Assembly: GCA_032622095.1 (NCBI GenBank)
Contig: CP136067.1
Span: forward strand, 121,001,030 to 121,065,029
Length of the DNA: 64,000 nt
Direction: 5' to 3'
Source of the DNA: Siphonodentalium dalli
Lineage: Eukaryota > Mollusca > Scaphopoda > Gadilida > Siphonodentaliidae
The number at the start of each line of letters is the position of its first letter. Positions within the stretch are counted from its first letter, which is position 1. The notes under the pieces were generated by a model that ran no database searches, was not told the DNA's origin, and saw only the letters and a program-made list of their open reading frames with translations. This document shows positions 1 through 11,056 of the stretch, one piece after another. The translations under genes and the position numbers were made by a program.

Positions 1-406
1 CTTTTCACTCTTTACGACTGCAGAGCGGAGTTGTTTAAACTCTTCCTTCACTTGTTCTATGGTAATTCTCTCACAGTCATCTACAATCCTTCTGGCGTCC
101 GAAAAAAATCGCTGTATTGCGATGACAGCTGATGCCTCTTGGTGATCCCGTAAATCTAGATGGCTTGGTTTAACAGAGGACAGGATATCATATGCTTCTT
201 TTCGAAGAAGTTTTATTTCATTCCCCATGTCCTCCATTGCCTGTCCTGTGTTTACCGGGGAACATCTGCTATATGCCAGCAGGTGACACTGCCTGCAGCA
301 CATCATCTTGTGGTCCATGCAGTACATGTATCCGTTTGATGTGTCATGGATCAGACACGGTCGAGGTGAGCTTTTCTGCATAACTCTTGTTATGATCGGA
401 TCGGAT
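1..406 (-). CDS. B-box zinc-finger (TRIM-like) protein, internal exon, partial at the window edge
   Basis: On the minus strand an open frame runs without a stop from an AG acceptor (rev. comp. ending CGTTTCAG, complement of 407-414) to base 1. It begins SDPIITRVMQKSS. It contains a type 2 B-box: C-L-I-H, then nine residues to Y-C-M-D, four to C-C-R-Q-C-H, and a later C, which matches the C-x2-H...C-x2-D-x4-C-x2-C-H zinc-ligand order. After the B-box the protein is rich in charged and leucine residues (EIKLLRKEAYDIL, EQVKEEFKQLRSAV), which looks like the start of the coiled coil that follows the B-box in TRIM proteins. No RING finger is visible; it would be in an upstream exon, to the right on this strand, and I did not find one. 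TRIM proteins are usually ubiquitin ligases or scaffolds; the exact subfamily cannot be told from one exon. The other end of the exon is outside the window. Confidence 0.8.
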
Positions 407-1043
407 CTGAAACGAGAATACTGGCCACGTTAAACGTATGCAAATATTTACTGAAGTCGTATGTTCTTGGTTGATAGTATAATTATCATGTTAGTGTTGG
501 TTAGGGCGTAATATAACCGGATTGATTTTTAAGATGCATGCCCTGTCAGTTTGTATACAATAAACCACCATAATTTCTATAGCAGAATATAATTATGTGT
601 ATATATCGTACTCATATTGGTAGTTCTGACATGGTCAGTAGTGGTTGTGATAGTGGTAGCGGTAGTGGTAGCGGACGTGGCAGCGGCAGCAGTGGGGTGG
701 TAGGTGGTTGTGGTGGTGGTTTGTATGTGGTGGTATTGTTGTTGTTACTATGGTGTTGATATGAAGATGTACATGTCAGGAATAGTCAGATGGTTTTAGG
801 GCACCAGCCCTACACCTTTTAGATAACGACTAGGGAAACTTGTAAATAATAGTCGGGTGGCGTGACCAATCAGTCACAATGCGACCACCGATACGCCCAA
901 TTGTTTCCAATCAAATTAAGATCTCTTCGTGCTATCGAATATCTGCACAGCGTTCAACGCTCATTCTGTTATCAGCATATTGGATTATTCCTCTTCGCTA
1001 CAATTTCAAGATTCGTATGCTACACATTCGACACAAAACTTAT
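407..1043. other. Non-coding stretch with a GGT/AGC-rich simple repeat
   Basis: No gene is seen. Bases about 635-745 form a degenerate GTGGTAGCG/GGTGGT repeat that is strongly G-rich on the plus strand. The short open frames around 862-1100 have no recognisable content and overlap the terminal repeat of the next element. Confidence 0.5.
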
Positions 1044-2753
1044 AAGGGTAAATCCACACTGGGCGCGAGCGCGCGATTTTTACAGCGTTTTATTTCGTCC
1101 GTAGCTGTTCAAAGCGCGCGATTTTTATATTCACACCGAAAGCGACTGAATGTCTTAGTCGCGCGCGATGGATTTATGGTATATAATCGTTTGGGTGCAT
1201 CATTTGCAGGCAAGTCACAAATACAATATATATATGGATATTTTAAACAGAATTTGCTCAACATATACATGTAACAGTTTTTCAAACTCATTTAATTTTA
1301 AAATATAATATGTCAAGTAGAATGGTGCATTGGCTTCCTAAATTCCCATAGCAATGGCATTTAAAGATGCCAAATTTCGTTCAACAAAATGTTGATAAAT
1401 AACACGTTTTGGGCAATTGTATACTATGTGGTTACGATTATTTTGGATATCGATTCTGATAACCGAAGCGGCATTTCAAAAAATGTTGTCGTTGTTGTTG
1501 TTGTTGTTGGAACCTGTTGATTGGGCACCATAGTATCTTTAATTGAATTTCATTCTATAAGACCTGTTTGTATAGTTACTTTATCGGTTGAGGGGGGGGG
1601 GGCAAATTGCTACGCCATTCGTGTCTGTATGACCCGCAATCGAAACAGTATACAACAATAAAAAGAGAACAGAAATTCCTTGCAAGAGCTTGGCGGAATA
1701 GCATGATCGTCTGGTTAGTTTTTGGTCCCAATCCCTTTTAATTGTTAAGTCACTTTGCCCACAAATTGCACCCCACCACCAATACAAAAACTCACAAACT
1801 GGAATTATATATAGAGGATCTACAACGAGTCCCCAGATTATAGCGGAATTTACAAAACAGGTCCAGTAAATTAGGTCATGATCGAGCCTTTGGTGAGGTC
1901 CAGACCTAATTTACTGAACGAGTTTTGTAAAGTTCGCTATAAACTGGGGACGAGTTGTAGATTCTATTTATTACATGATCCAAATCCTCGACAAAACATA
2001 CTTAGATCAACAAATGGGACGCGAAACTAACATTCTTCTATAAGGCATACGATGTCATTTCACATAACTATGCGTTGTTTGCCCGCGTAAGGAAATAGTC
2101 CGAGATAAATAGAGACTCTTTTGCATATTTAATGGCGTATATTCAATGACATAACTTTTCAAACTCTTAAATTCATTATAGTTTGTTGGACAAATATTGG
2201 AAACCATAGTATTTTGAGACGTAGCGTACGGAATGTAAACAGACGACAAACCGGAAGTGAAAGGTCACCTGGCACTATTTCCTATTATTAAACGAACGTT
2301 TAATATCACAATTTATAGAATGGGGTTTATTTAATGGAATAAGGGTAAGATAATGTAATAAAATGAAATTCAATTAAACGCTGTTGTTGTGCTGAGAATT
2401 TAGGCAGTCCATGCACCATTCCACTTGACATATTATATTTGACAGTGAAATGAGTTTGAAATACTCTTACATGTATATGTTCAGAAAATTATTTTTAAAT
2501 TTCCATATACATTGTAGTTGTGACTTGCCTGCAAATGATGAACGATTATCTACCCTAACCATCGCGAGCGACAAACCGATTCAGTCGCCTTCTGTGTGAA
2601 TATAAAAATCGCGCGCTTTGAACCGCTACGGACGATAGAAAACGGCCGTAAAAATCGCGTGCTCGCGCCCGGTGTGAATTGACCTTAAACCGCTACTGAC
2701 GACAGAAACCGGCCGTAATAATCGCGCGTTCGCGCCCGGTGTGAATTGACCTT
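1044..2753. mobile_element. Non-autonomous element with long (about 350-bp) inverted ends
   Basis: The left end (AAGGGTAAATCCACACTGGG, then GCGCGAGCGCGCGATTTTTAC) matches in inverted orientation the sequence ending at about 2753 (...CGCGCCCGGTGTGAATTGACCTT). The similarity continues inward for about 350 bp on each side: GCATCATTTGCAGGCAAGTC near 1197 pairs with GACTTGCCTGCAAATGAT near 2522, and CAAGTAGAATGGTGCATTGG near 1314 pairs with CCATGCACCATTCCACTTG near 2409. The right end carries about 70 bp twice in tandem. The interior has no coding capacity and includes a fragment of the TTAAAGGTACTC MITE (about 1370-1515) and a hairpin (1816-1965). The superfamily is not assigned. Confidence 0.65.
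1816..1965. repeat. Foldback palindrome
   Basis: GATCTACAACGAGTCCCCAG and the following bases to about 1875 pair with the complement of about 1895-1965 (ending CTGGGGACGAGTTGTAGATTC). The arms are roughly 65 bp with a few mismatches. The inner part CAGTAAATTAGGTC...GACCTAATTTACTG is symmetric. It lies inside the long-TIR element. Confidence 0.75.
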
Positions 2754-3296
2754 AAACCGTTTGACCGTGTACATGTTAGTTACACGTACGCGTGACCGAA
2801 CCTGGCTAATGTGCATGATCACCGGAACTTGACCGAAATGCAAACAAAGCGATATATATATATGCATATATGTCTCAGAATATTCTCCCCATAACACATT
2901 ACTACTTACCTTTAATTGCTGAATAACACCATGCAATCATATGGTGGAAAATAGGATGGATGTATGCGGTCTTTTTGTGCAGATATATTCATGTACATGT
3001 ATGTGAGCCAGAAAATATATTGATAAACGTTCCCATTGAAAGAGTAACACAAGTAAAAAATATCAACAAATATTGCTTCCAGAGATGAAGACCGCTGTCG
3101 AAATTCTTAACATGCATTCAAGTTACAGATTATAAAATCTACAGTACAGAATGTCAATAGCTGTCGTAAAATGATAAGAGATTTGTATTTGTACAGGGGA
3201 CCATGTGGGTGGATAACTTCATAATGGAGCGAGCTAGATGTGACGAGCTTTTCTGATAAATGAATACACACATGCATGGTTAAGTAATCCTGCTAA
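2754..3296. other. Unassigned non-coding stretch
   Basis: I see no exon, RNA gene or strong repeat here apart from short AT-rich microsatellite-like tracts near 2853-2870. Confidence 0.4.
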
Positions 3297-3298
3297 AG

Positions 3299-4655
3299 TA
3301 AAGGACTATTCACATTGCACACGCACGCACTGGCGATTTAAACGATGCTTTTTTAAAGGTGGGTATTAGCATAATGCAGAGCTATTCGTGACCAATTTAT
3401 CTTCATCAATCTACCATCCTCGAGATAACCCGAGAGTCAAATTGCGGTAAATTGTATTTACCTCAAGAACTTGTGCATGTTGACATTTCCCCAACTGGTG
3501 CCCATAAATTTCCAACTGTTGGAAATATTTCGATAATACATCCCCTATGGTCGGAGTATTTCCAACTGATAAACAATTCAGCCGGAAAAAAATAATCTCC
3601 GAAACTGGGACACCATTCGACTTCTGGTCACAAAATTACCAACTGCATAGCCATTTCAGTCGGAAATGTTTACTGAAAGTAGGAATTCAATTATCTGACT
3701 TTCGGTCCGAAAACTAGTTGGAAAATTAAACTAGCAGAATAATTTCGGTCTGTTGTTAGTCTGGAATTCAAACTACGGTCATGTCGTGCGTGGAATTCAA
3801 ACTACGGTCATGTCGTGCATGGAATTCAAACTACGGTCATGCCGTGCGTGGAATTCAAACTACGGTCATGTCGTGCGTGGAATTCAAACTACGGTCATGT
3901 CGTGCGTGGAATTCAAACTACGGTCATGTCGTGCGTGGAATTCAAACTACGGTCATGTCGTGCATGGAATTCAAACTACGGTCATGTCGTGCATGGAATT
4001 CAAACTACGGTCATGTCGTGCTGGAATTCAAACTGCGACCATGTCGTACATGGAATTTCCAACTGTTGAAATTTATTGCCAAAGTTGGAGGCGGGGAGCG
4101 GGGGGGGTATGTGTATTATGTAGCCATGCCGGACGTCTCTGGATGGCTACATAAAATGAAGACATTTGTAATGTCGTTTATAGATATAGCCATCGTAAAG
4201 ATTCCGGGGTACAACAGATACCATGACAATTTATGTGGTACGTGTAAGGTTTGAAAGTGCCAAAGTGTCGTGTATACATTGATGGGGTCAGTGGTGGGTT
4301 TTTGGGCGCACCAAAATTATGCCCCCACCTGGTACAAGGAGAGGGGGTCCAGTTGGAAATTTCAATGTGTACAACCCTCCCAACCGAGACCCTCTGTCCA
4401 CGTAGTGACACATTGTTACCATGGTGACACCGGATATATCAATGATCCATCGATGATGAGAACGAAAACATTGGCGGAGGAAAAAACCGGTTGGCACTGA
4501 GCATGTGAACGGACGGATGCAATCGAACGCAGACATTTGACTATAAATCATAAAGAGAGTAGTTGGGCGCGAAGTGCCCGGGATGGTCGAAAAGGTCGAG
4601 TGATCTTTTCCTTCACTCCACGAGATTGTGGGGTTCAATGTGAATAGACCTTTAA
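3299..4655. mobile_element. Possible TIR element enclosing the 29-bp minisatellite
   Basis: AAAGGACTATTCACATTGC near 3300 and GTTCAATGTGAATAGACCTTT ending near 4652 are an imperfect inverted pair. Related ends (AATGTGGATAGACCTTTAA) occur near 9728-9748, so this is a dispersed family. The body contains stretches such as AAATTTCCAACTGTTG that also occur near 47.9, 51.2 and 52.1 kb. The boundaries are approximate and the whole could be a pile of nested fragments. Confidence 0.35.
3763..4050. repeat. Minisatellite, 29-bp unit, about 10 copies
   Basis: GGAATTCAAACTACGGTCAT plus GTCGTGCGT recurs every 29 bp (starts at 3763, 3792, 3821, 3850, 3879, 3908, 3937, 3966, 3995 and a diverged last copy). 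Copies differ only by GCGT/GCAT and single bases. Because 29 is not a multiple of 3 the unit has no stop in any plus frame, which creates three overlapping spurious open frames of up to 157 codons. No real gene is indicated. Confidence 0.95.
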
Positions 4656-5240
4656 ATTATGTTCAATGATTCTGGTGCGTCCTCCTGAATTGCTACACGA
4701 GTGCTGCCGATATAACTTTGTTGTTTTTTAAAGGTACTCAATCCGATAAGACGCTCCTAAATTACTATTTATTTGGCTTTGGGGGTAAAAAATATTTGAT
4801 TCGAGTCGAGAGAACATGCACCCATGTCGATTTTTGAATTTTGTTAAGTTTTGGAGATGTGGTCCACTTCCACGTGCTCAAACAGACAAATTGAGTGTGT
4901 AAGATGGATAACTCTAAAACCAAGTGGTTATTATTGTTAATAGTAACCACTTGATTTTCGAGTTACCCATCTTACAACCGCAATGTGTCCGTTTGAGCAC
5001 GTGTAAGTGGACCACATCTCCAAAATTAACAAACTTCAAAAAATCGATATCTGACCACTCTGAGCTTTGAATCCGAGCGATTGAAGAACAATCAGTGTCT
5101 GTATGACACATTCAAGGACAAATACATTTTTGTAAATGCTTTCTTAAGGTGGCGCTGGTGTTTGTAAAACGACAGAGATATCCATCTCGGTTATGACCGG
5201 TTTGCCATAAACATCACAACCATCACAGCCAGTATTATGG
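4484..5240. repeat. Dispersed repeat, second copy at 9599-10060, interrupted by a TTAA MITE
   Basis: ACCGGTTGGCACTGAGCATG (4487 on), the GATTCTGGTGC...CCTGAATTGCTACA block, and the TCCGAGCGA...CAGTGTCTGTATGA...ACATTCAAGGACAAATA block occur in the same order at 9610-10050. In this copy a TTAAAGGTACTC MITE sits between the blocks. Confidence 0.6.
4738..5075. mobile_element. TTAA MITE family B (TTAAAGGTACTCAATCCGAT), foldback copy
   Basis: TTAAAGGTACTCAATCCGAT starts at 4738. The arm (TTGGCTTTGGGGGTAAAAAA, then TTGATTCGAGTCGAG) and its continuation are repeated inverted after a centre near 4935 (CCAAGTGGTTATTATTGTTA / TAGTAACCACTTG). The right arm reaches the shared TCGATATCTGACCACTCTGAGCTTTG block and then the flanking repeat, so the right terminus is lost. 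Confidence 0.7.
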
Positions 5241-5605
5241 GGGGGGGGGGGGGGGGTCAAGTGACCAATTTTGAATGGGCATTTCCATGCAAACATCCGG
5301 AGAAAAAGTTACAAACTACAAAGTTGCAAATATTTCTGAGTGTGACTTGATGTGGTATTGGAAGCAATATATTTATCTGGTGAGTCGGCTTGGAATTTGT
5401 TCCATCATTTATTGTGGTGTATTTATTTTGTAATTTTATGTTGTCGTTTTAAAAGTAGGTCACAGTGTTGTAATTCTGAACAAAACAAATCTCAAACATA
5501 GATCTATTGCAAAAAAATACCAAGCGCCCCCCCCCCCCCATACAAATATTACCTAGCGCCCCCCATACAAATATTACCTAGCCCCCCCCCCCCCCATACA
5601 AATAT
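5240..5605. repeat. Poly-G run and a C-run mini-array
   Basis: A run of about 18 G starts at 5240. At about 5524-5605 a unit of a C-run followed by ATACAAATATTACCTAG occurs three times, with the C-run varying in length. Both are slippage-prone tracts; the space between them is featureless. Confidence 0.8.
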
Positions 5606-5976
5606 TATGCTTTATGAATAATATGTTTCAGTCCCCAGACAACTGCTTCGTGTATGGATTTTTCTCCAAAGCTTTGCTTGAACATGCCAATTCAAATTTG
5701 GTTACTTTACCTCCCTCTTAAAATATTTCACAATACTATGGAGTTTTTGCAACTGCATGCACGATACATTTACTTAAGGGGTGATAACTTACGGTCACCA
5801 ACCTTGAATGTCTTTCTGCAGCATGGTGTACCTACAATGTCGACCTCTATTTTGTCTTCATAGTCTTCTGTTCAGTCAATACAATGTGCTTCTTGTTGTT
5901 CAATATATATCTGGCTGATCGGGTCCCACCGACGTAACCCGGTCTACCGTTAGCTCTTGTGCATATGATACCTTTG

Positions 5977-6016
5977 TGGGGTCGGGTAATTATACCACAA
6001 TACACATGTATTGTCC
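5977..6016. repeat. Isolated monomer core of the 74-bp tandem repeat
   Basis: GGTCGGGTAATTATACCACA followed by ATACACATGTA is one copy of the core that forms the array at 8345-9056. It carries the GTCGGG variant found only in the last, truncated unit of that array. Confidence 0.8.
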
Positions 6017-6092
6017 CATAGTCTAGTGGTGAATGTAGAGTTGGTCGTGTGTGGGAACAATGAGGAGTCCAGAAGGTTTTATGCTTTATATT

Positions 6093-6344
6093 TTAACCCT
6101 TTACCCAACAGAAGGGCCCTGTGCCAATGCATTCTCTTATATATGCGAGGCGACCTATGGTCGACTCGCATATATAAGAGAATGCATTGGCACAGGGCAT
6201 AACTGTAACCATCACAATGTGGTCAAGGAGCCGGTTCCAATGATATCCATATTTGTATGGTTCTATTGAGACAGACCGAAGATATTTTAGGCTGTTCAAG
6301 CTTTATTTGGCCGGTTTTGGCCGTTTTGTTGGGTAAAGGGTTAA
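6093..6344. mobile_element. TTAA MITE family A (TTAACCCTTTACCCAACA), one-hairpin copy
   Basis: TTAACCCTTTACCCAACAG begins at 6093 and the inverted end TGTTGGGTAAAGGGTTAA finishes at 6344. TTAA at both ends and a CCCTTT start are typical of piggyBac-type elements. The 83-nt palindrome 6116-6198 follows the left end, and a tail shared with the 28-kb and 53-kb copies (CAATGTGGTCAAGGAGCCGG, GGTTCTATTGAGACAGACC) leads to the right end. There is no coding capacity. Confidence 0.85.
6116..6198. repeat. 83-nt near-perfect palindrome (family A hairpin module)
   Basis: GCCCTGTGCCAATGCATTCT and the next 20 bases pair with the complement of the following 39 bases around a TATG centre. There is one internal mismatch (GCGAGGCGACC against GCGAGTCGACC), which gives the hairpin an orientation. 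The same module recurs at about 9209-9281, 9499-9575, 28351-28425, 28503-28578, 37590-37664, 37892-37967, 53153-53224 and 53286-53362, with a half copy at 31855-31888. Confidence 0.95.
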
Positions 6345-7035
6345 ATAAGTCTCTGCCAGCAAGCACAGTATGTAGATGTAGATGGATAGGTTGTCTGTTC
6401 TGTGGTCTAAGTGGGAGTATCTCTATATTTCTGGACACGAGTAGTTATTCCAACGGTTGGTGTATCATGCGTCCAAATAAGGTCTGAGATATCATGCATA
6501 CTATTGTTTACTATAAGATTATACTGGTTTGATCCTCCCTCGACTATACAATGGTTGCTACCAGTCATAACCAATTAAAAATATGATCTTGTTAGTTATG
6601 CTTGTGTGTTCTTGTGCTATATCATTTACATCTCCCACTACTGTGCTTATTTATACAATTAACCATATCATTACAATCACTGGGGAATGGAAGTTTATCC
6701 TTGATTCAGGAACACATCTATCAATAACAATACTATCATTATTCTCTTGACGTGATGCAAGTTGCATCTACACAGAAATGGATGCAATTTGAGATCAACA
6801 TGTGACATCATGTGACAAAATTTCCACAAACCAATGTCCTTATTACCGCCACACAGTGGGTGTACACTGGTGTAGAGTTTCTCATATTGTGTGGTCGATC
6901 GATAATCCACTGGGCGATTGTATTATATGGTTATGTCGTACTTGAGTATAAATCATACCGATATTTAAGATAGTACGACAAAGATTAGCACATGTGTTTA
7001 CGTTGCCGGTGTAATTGTGGGGACATGTTTCTAGT
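6345..7035. other. Unassigned non-coding stretch
   Basis: No exon, RNA or clear repeat is seen. Short open frames here match no family I know. Confidence 0.4.
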
Positions 7036-7039
7036 ATGA

Positions 7040-7765
7040 AGGTTCGATATCCCGAAGATCCGCTATTCCGAAGGTTTTTGTTATTTTTAGGTTAATTCTA
7101 TATTCTAAGTATTGAGACTAATTTGAGAGGGTTCATTTTCACAAAGAGTCTTTTTATGGAGTGTGCGCTCACATCCGAACTGATCCTGGGCGCATACCGA
7201 TACAGATACATAGGAAATAACTTAACTTAGAACATTAAATGCGATTTTGTTTTGTCTTCGCGGGTTTTCTTGAGATTTGATGTCATTACGTGGGCCCGTA
7301 TCGTTGAATTCTTGGCATATAATATGAATGTTGTGGTATATATGGACCCTCCCGCATTGGGACATGACACAGGTACAGTTGACTTAAGTGATGTTCTGTG
7401 TGGGCTCCAATTTGGAGTTCAATATTTTAAGGGCCAAATTTATAATTTTATGGGTCCATACCTTTCAACTCTGGGCATATAATATGAATATTGGGGGGGG
7501 CATGTCTCTATTCCGAAGGTTCACTATCCCGAAGGTCCACTATTCCGAAATTTCTCTGAATGTTCGCTATTCCGAAGGTTCACCAATCCGAAGGTTCGTT
7601 ATTCCGAAGGTTCTGTGTTCCGAAGGTTTTTGTTATTTTAAGGTTAATTCTATATTCTAAAGTATTGAGAGGGTTCATTATCACGAAGATTCTTTTTTAT
7701 TGAAGGAAATAACTTAAAACATTAAATGTGATTTTGTTTTGTTTTCGCGGGTTTTCTTGTATGAT
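7040..7765. repeat. Direct duplication with CTATTCCGAAGGTTC short repeats
   Basis: The block running from GAAGGTTTTTGTTATTTT through TTCTATATTCTAA and GAGAGGGTTCATT to GATTTTGTTTTGT/TTCGCGGGTTTTCTTG is present at about 7073-7275 and again at 7615-7760. Before each copy lie several short units of CTATTCCGAAGGTTC (7046-7075 and 7510-7630). Between them, 7296-7495 holds the CATATAATATG...GGACATGAC...TTTTAAGGGCC repeat that is also found four times at 19296-19935. Confidence 0.75.
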
Positions 7766-8344
7766 CTCGGTGGCGTTACCATTTGTGACTATGGTTTTCT
7801 TGTGCATTCATGTTCCACAATGTGAATGCATTCAATGCATGTGTGAGTGTAAATATTGTACTATAGTTCGCTACACTGATCCTTCTCAAGTTCTGTGGAT
7901 CTTTTTCAAATAGTTGTTATATATTTCAAGGCACAGGCACGGGACGTTTTTTCTAACGAAACTTGTAGCTACTACTAGTACTATTATGGTCACTGGTTCA
8001 GCAGTTCCTGATTTTGTAATGGCGTTACTCTTGGGCAGACCCCAATAAATTTGAGGGAGGAAACCCTGACTAAATTTAATAAAAGTTAATATTTTTAAAA
8101 TACTAGTAACTATTAAAGGACTCTAAATCTAAGACTGCAAGGTTTTTCCAAGCTATATATATGTTTCAATGTTGATTTAGTCTGTTGGAATAGCTCTTCC
8201 ATTCTTTTACTAGCATACAAGTCACTTTGCGTGTTATCTTTTGTGTTTACCAGTGTAATGGCAATAAATTGTTGGAAATCATGAATATAAAGACTCTATT
8301 ATATGAAAAATCGATCCTTTGGTCTATCGAACTTTAGCAAAATT
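7766..8344. other. Unassigned non-coding stretch
   Basis: Nothing recognisable on either strand. Confidence 0.4.
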
Positions 8345-9056
8345 TTATTATAATATCAATACATAATGATATATTCGGGGCCGGGTAATTATACCACAAT
8401 ACACATGTATACTTGAATGTTTTATAATATCAATACATAATGATAGCTTCGGGGCCGGGTAATTATACCACAATACACATGTATACTTGAATGTTTTATA
8501 ATATCAATACATAATGATAGCTTCGGGGCCGGGTAATTATACCACAATACACATGTATACTTGAATGTTTTATAATATCAATACATAATGATAGATTCGG
8601 GGCCGGGTAATTATACCACAATACACATGTATACTTGAATGTTTTATAATATCAATACATAATGATAGCTTCGGGGCCGGGTAATTATACCACAATACAC
8701 ATGTATACTTGAATGTTTTATAATATCAATACATAATGATAGCTTCGGGGCCGGGTAATTATACCACAATACACATGTATACTTGAATGTTTTATAATAT
8801 CAATACATAATGATAGATTCTGGGCCGGGTAATTATACCACAATACACATGTATACTTGAATGTTTTATAATATCAATACATAATGATAGATTCGGGGCC
8901 GGGTAATTATACCACAATACACATGTATACTTGAATGTTTTATAATATCAATACATAATGATATATTCGGGGGCCGGGTAATTATACCACAATACACATG
9001 TATACTTCGGGTCGGGTAATTATACCACAATACACATGTATACTTGAATGTTTTAT
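8345..9056. repeat. Tandem array, 74-bp unit, about 9.5 copies
   Basis: The core CCGGGTAATTATACCACAAT starts at 8381, 8455, 8529, 8603, 8677, 8751, 8825, 8899 and 8974, that is every 74 bp (one copy has an extra G). A truncated last unit lies near 9009. Copies are almost identical, differing in AGCTTC/AGATTC/ATATTC before the GGGG. Units are too long and too uniform, with no variable spacers, to be anything but a satellite-like array. Confidence 0.97.
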
Positions 9057-9145
9057 ACAAATTGTTGTTTTTCCTCGATGATTTTTTTCAGATCATCCAA
9101 TCACCGCGAATATGACATCTTTAAATAAAATAACGCTACATTTTC

Positions 9146-9598
9146 TTAACCCTTTACCCAACAAAACGGCCAAAAACGCCCAAATAAAGCTTCAGCAGCC
9201 TAAAATACCCTGTGCCAATGCATTCTCTTATATATGCGAGTCGACCATAGGTCGCCTCGCATATATAAGAGAATGCATTGGCCTAACAATTTTTTATCAT
9301 TTTTTTTAAATAAATGTTTCTTACAATTTTTAGGACATAAAATAAAAACATCCATTACCCTGCAGGGAGCCCCACACATATATAGAAGCACCTAGAAGAG
9401 TGTCGTCTGCTCATGTTTGTCTGGGGCTCTTTATGGGTGAAATTATAAAATTGTTAAAGAATACAAGAAAAAATTATTAAAATTGTAAACAATTGTTAGG
9501 CCAATGCATTCTCTTATATATGCGAGGCGACCTATGGTCGACTCGCATATATAAGAGAATGCATTGGCACAGGGCTGTTCTGTTGGGTAAAGGGTTAA
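9146..9598. mobile_element. TTAA MITE family A, two-hairpin copy
   Basis: TTAACCCTTTACCCAACAAA at 9146 and GTTGGGTAAAGGGTTAA ending at 9598, each followed inward by the palindrome module (about 9209-9281 and 9499-9575, in mirror orientation). The interior contains TTCTTACAATTTTTAGGACA, ACATCCATTACCCTGCAGGG and AGAGTGTCGTCTGCTCATG, which recur in opposite orientation between the two palindromes at 37.67-37.89 kb. Confidence 0.88.
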
Positions 9599-10060
9599 CA
9601 GCAGAAAGAAACCGGTTAGCACTGAGCATGTGCACGGAAGGTATGCAATCGAACGCAGAATGTTGAGTACCAGAACCGACCGACCTTGTAAACGCGGCGA
9701 TAAAATCGCTAGCGCGTGTGCAATTTGAATGTGGATAGACCTTTAAAAAATTGCTATGATTCTGGTGCATCCTGCTGAATTGCTACATGTGTGGTGCGTC
9801 TGCCGATCCCGATATAACAAAGCGATTATGTTAAGAAAAAGTACCTTTTTTTCTTCTAAAGTGTACATTTATGCGATGGTTTGTTAATCCGAGCGAGTGA
9901 GGAAAAGCCATGCAGTGTCTGTATGAAACATTCAAGGACAAATATATTTTTTTAAATGTTTTAATATGGTGCCGCTTGGTGTTTGTAATACGACATATAT
10001 ATCCATTTCGGTTTTTACCGGTTTACCATCACAGCCAATATTTGTGTGTTTTGCTTGAAT
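9599..10060. repeat. Dispersed repeat related to 4484-5240
   Basis: It has the same block order as 4484-5240 (AACCGGTTAGCACTGAGCATG, GATTCTGGTGCATCC, CCGAGCGAGTGAGG, ACATTCAAGGACAAATAT, ACCGGTTTACCATCACAGCC), here without the family B insertion and directly abutting the family A MITE. Confidence 0.6.
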
Positions 10061-10242
10061 AACTGAAACATCTCAGTAGTGTTTGGATAGAAAATATAGC
10101 TTGTAGCCGCTCGTGGAAATTCGATATTTCTTTCCAGACACTCATGAGATATTTCGGTATTAAATAAAACCGAAACTGTAGGTATTCTCTATATATTATT
10201 CTTTCATCTGTAAATGAGGACAAATGTTCTCATGAATGTCCA

Positions 10243-10322
10243 ATTGATTGTTTGATTGATTGATCTAAATTGATTGATTGATTCATTCATTCATTCATTG
10301 ATCGTACTTGATTGATTGATCG
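10243..10322. repeat. TGAT/CATT tetranucleotide microsatellite
   Basis: Runs of TTGATTGATTGATT and CATTCATTCATTCATT alternate. The surrounding 10030-10220 segment resembles 14905-15030 (CTGAAACATCTC, CATGAGATATTTCGGTATT, CTGTAGGTATTCTCTATATA), a dispersed low-copy repeat. Confidence 0.75.
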
Positions 10323-11056
10323 CAGATATCCTGCAAGTGTGCGTTTAGCCGCAATACGAAATTCTTCATCCCATTTACAAAATAGGCTCACCGGTGTATT
10401 TAACTTCGACAATCCCACCAACCATACACCCAAAGGTCTTTGACCTTTTTCAATAACAATGTCCGTTTACAACTGTGAAGTGAAAGTTCCACGTGAGCCT
10501 GTGTGTTTTCCTCATTCTCATTAGGTCACTCGACTTCCTCTTGTGTCTTTTAAATGCTTTTAGTTATATTTGTCATCCATTAGGACACAGGAACGCTAAT
10601 GAAAATGTTAATAATTCTTGATTATAGCTACACGGTGACCTTTCGAAGAGGCATACAGCCTCGGGTTTACCGATCTGAACGTCAATTATGCCATAATAAT
10701 GTGTTAGATCATCAAAGAGAACAAAATCACAGAGAGTAAATATGAGGTGTCGCTGTTCTGTAATTTATGGCGTGAATATCCGCTGATGATTCAAATAAAT
10801 AGCTTTTTTTTCATTTTAGAACCCAGCTTTCATAAAACTGGTTTTAGAATTAAGCTAAATTGTCTAATAACGAATTCGCACTCTCGACGATATATTGACT
10901 ATTATAATCGAAAGGAATATTCATTCGTTGATCCGTTCGTTTTGATGTTTTCTCATACCTATTAGTTGAGCACTGAAATACATTTGTTTTATTTTATGAA
11001 ACTTTTCCCAAGAGTGTACTGAGTACCAACAATAACACCAAGGAAACTAAACAACA
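10323..11056. other. Upstream region of the PAN-domain gene
   Basis: No coding feature. The last 300 bases are presumably promoter and 5' UTR of the gene that starts at 11057. The start codon context is ACAACAATGG, with A at -3 and G at +4, which is good for a eukaryotic start. No convincing TATA box position can be fixed. Confidence 0.35.

Noticed and set aside
3753-4254. Three overlapping plus frames of 84 to 157 codons
   Set aside because: They come from the 29-bp minisatellite read in three frames.
8345-9056. CRISPR-like array
   Set aside because: Units are 74 bp and identical throughout with no variable spacers, and the genome is eukaryotic.
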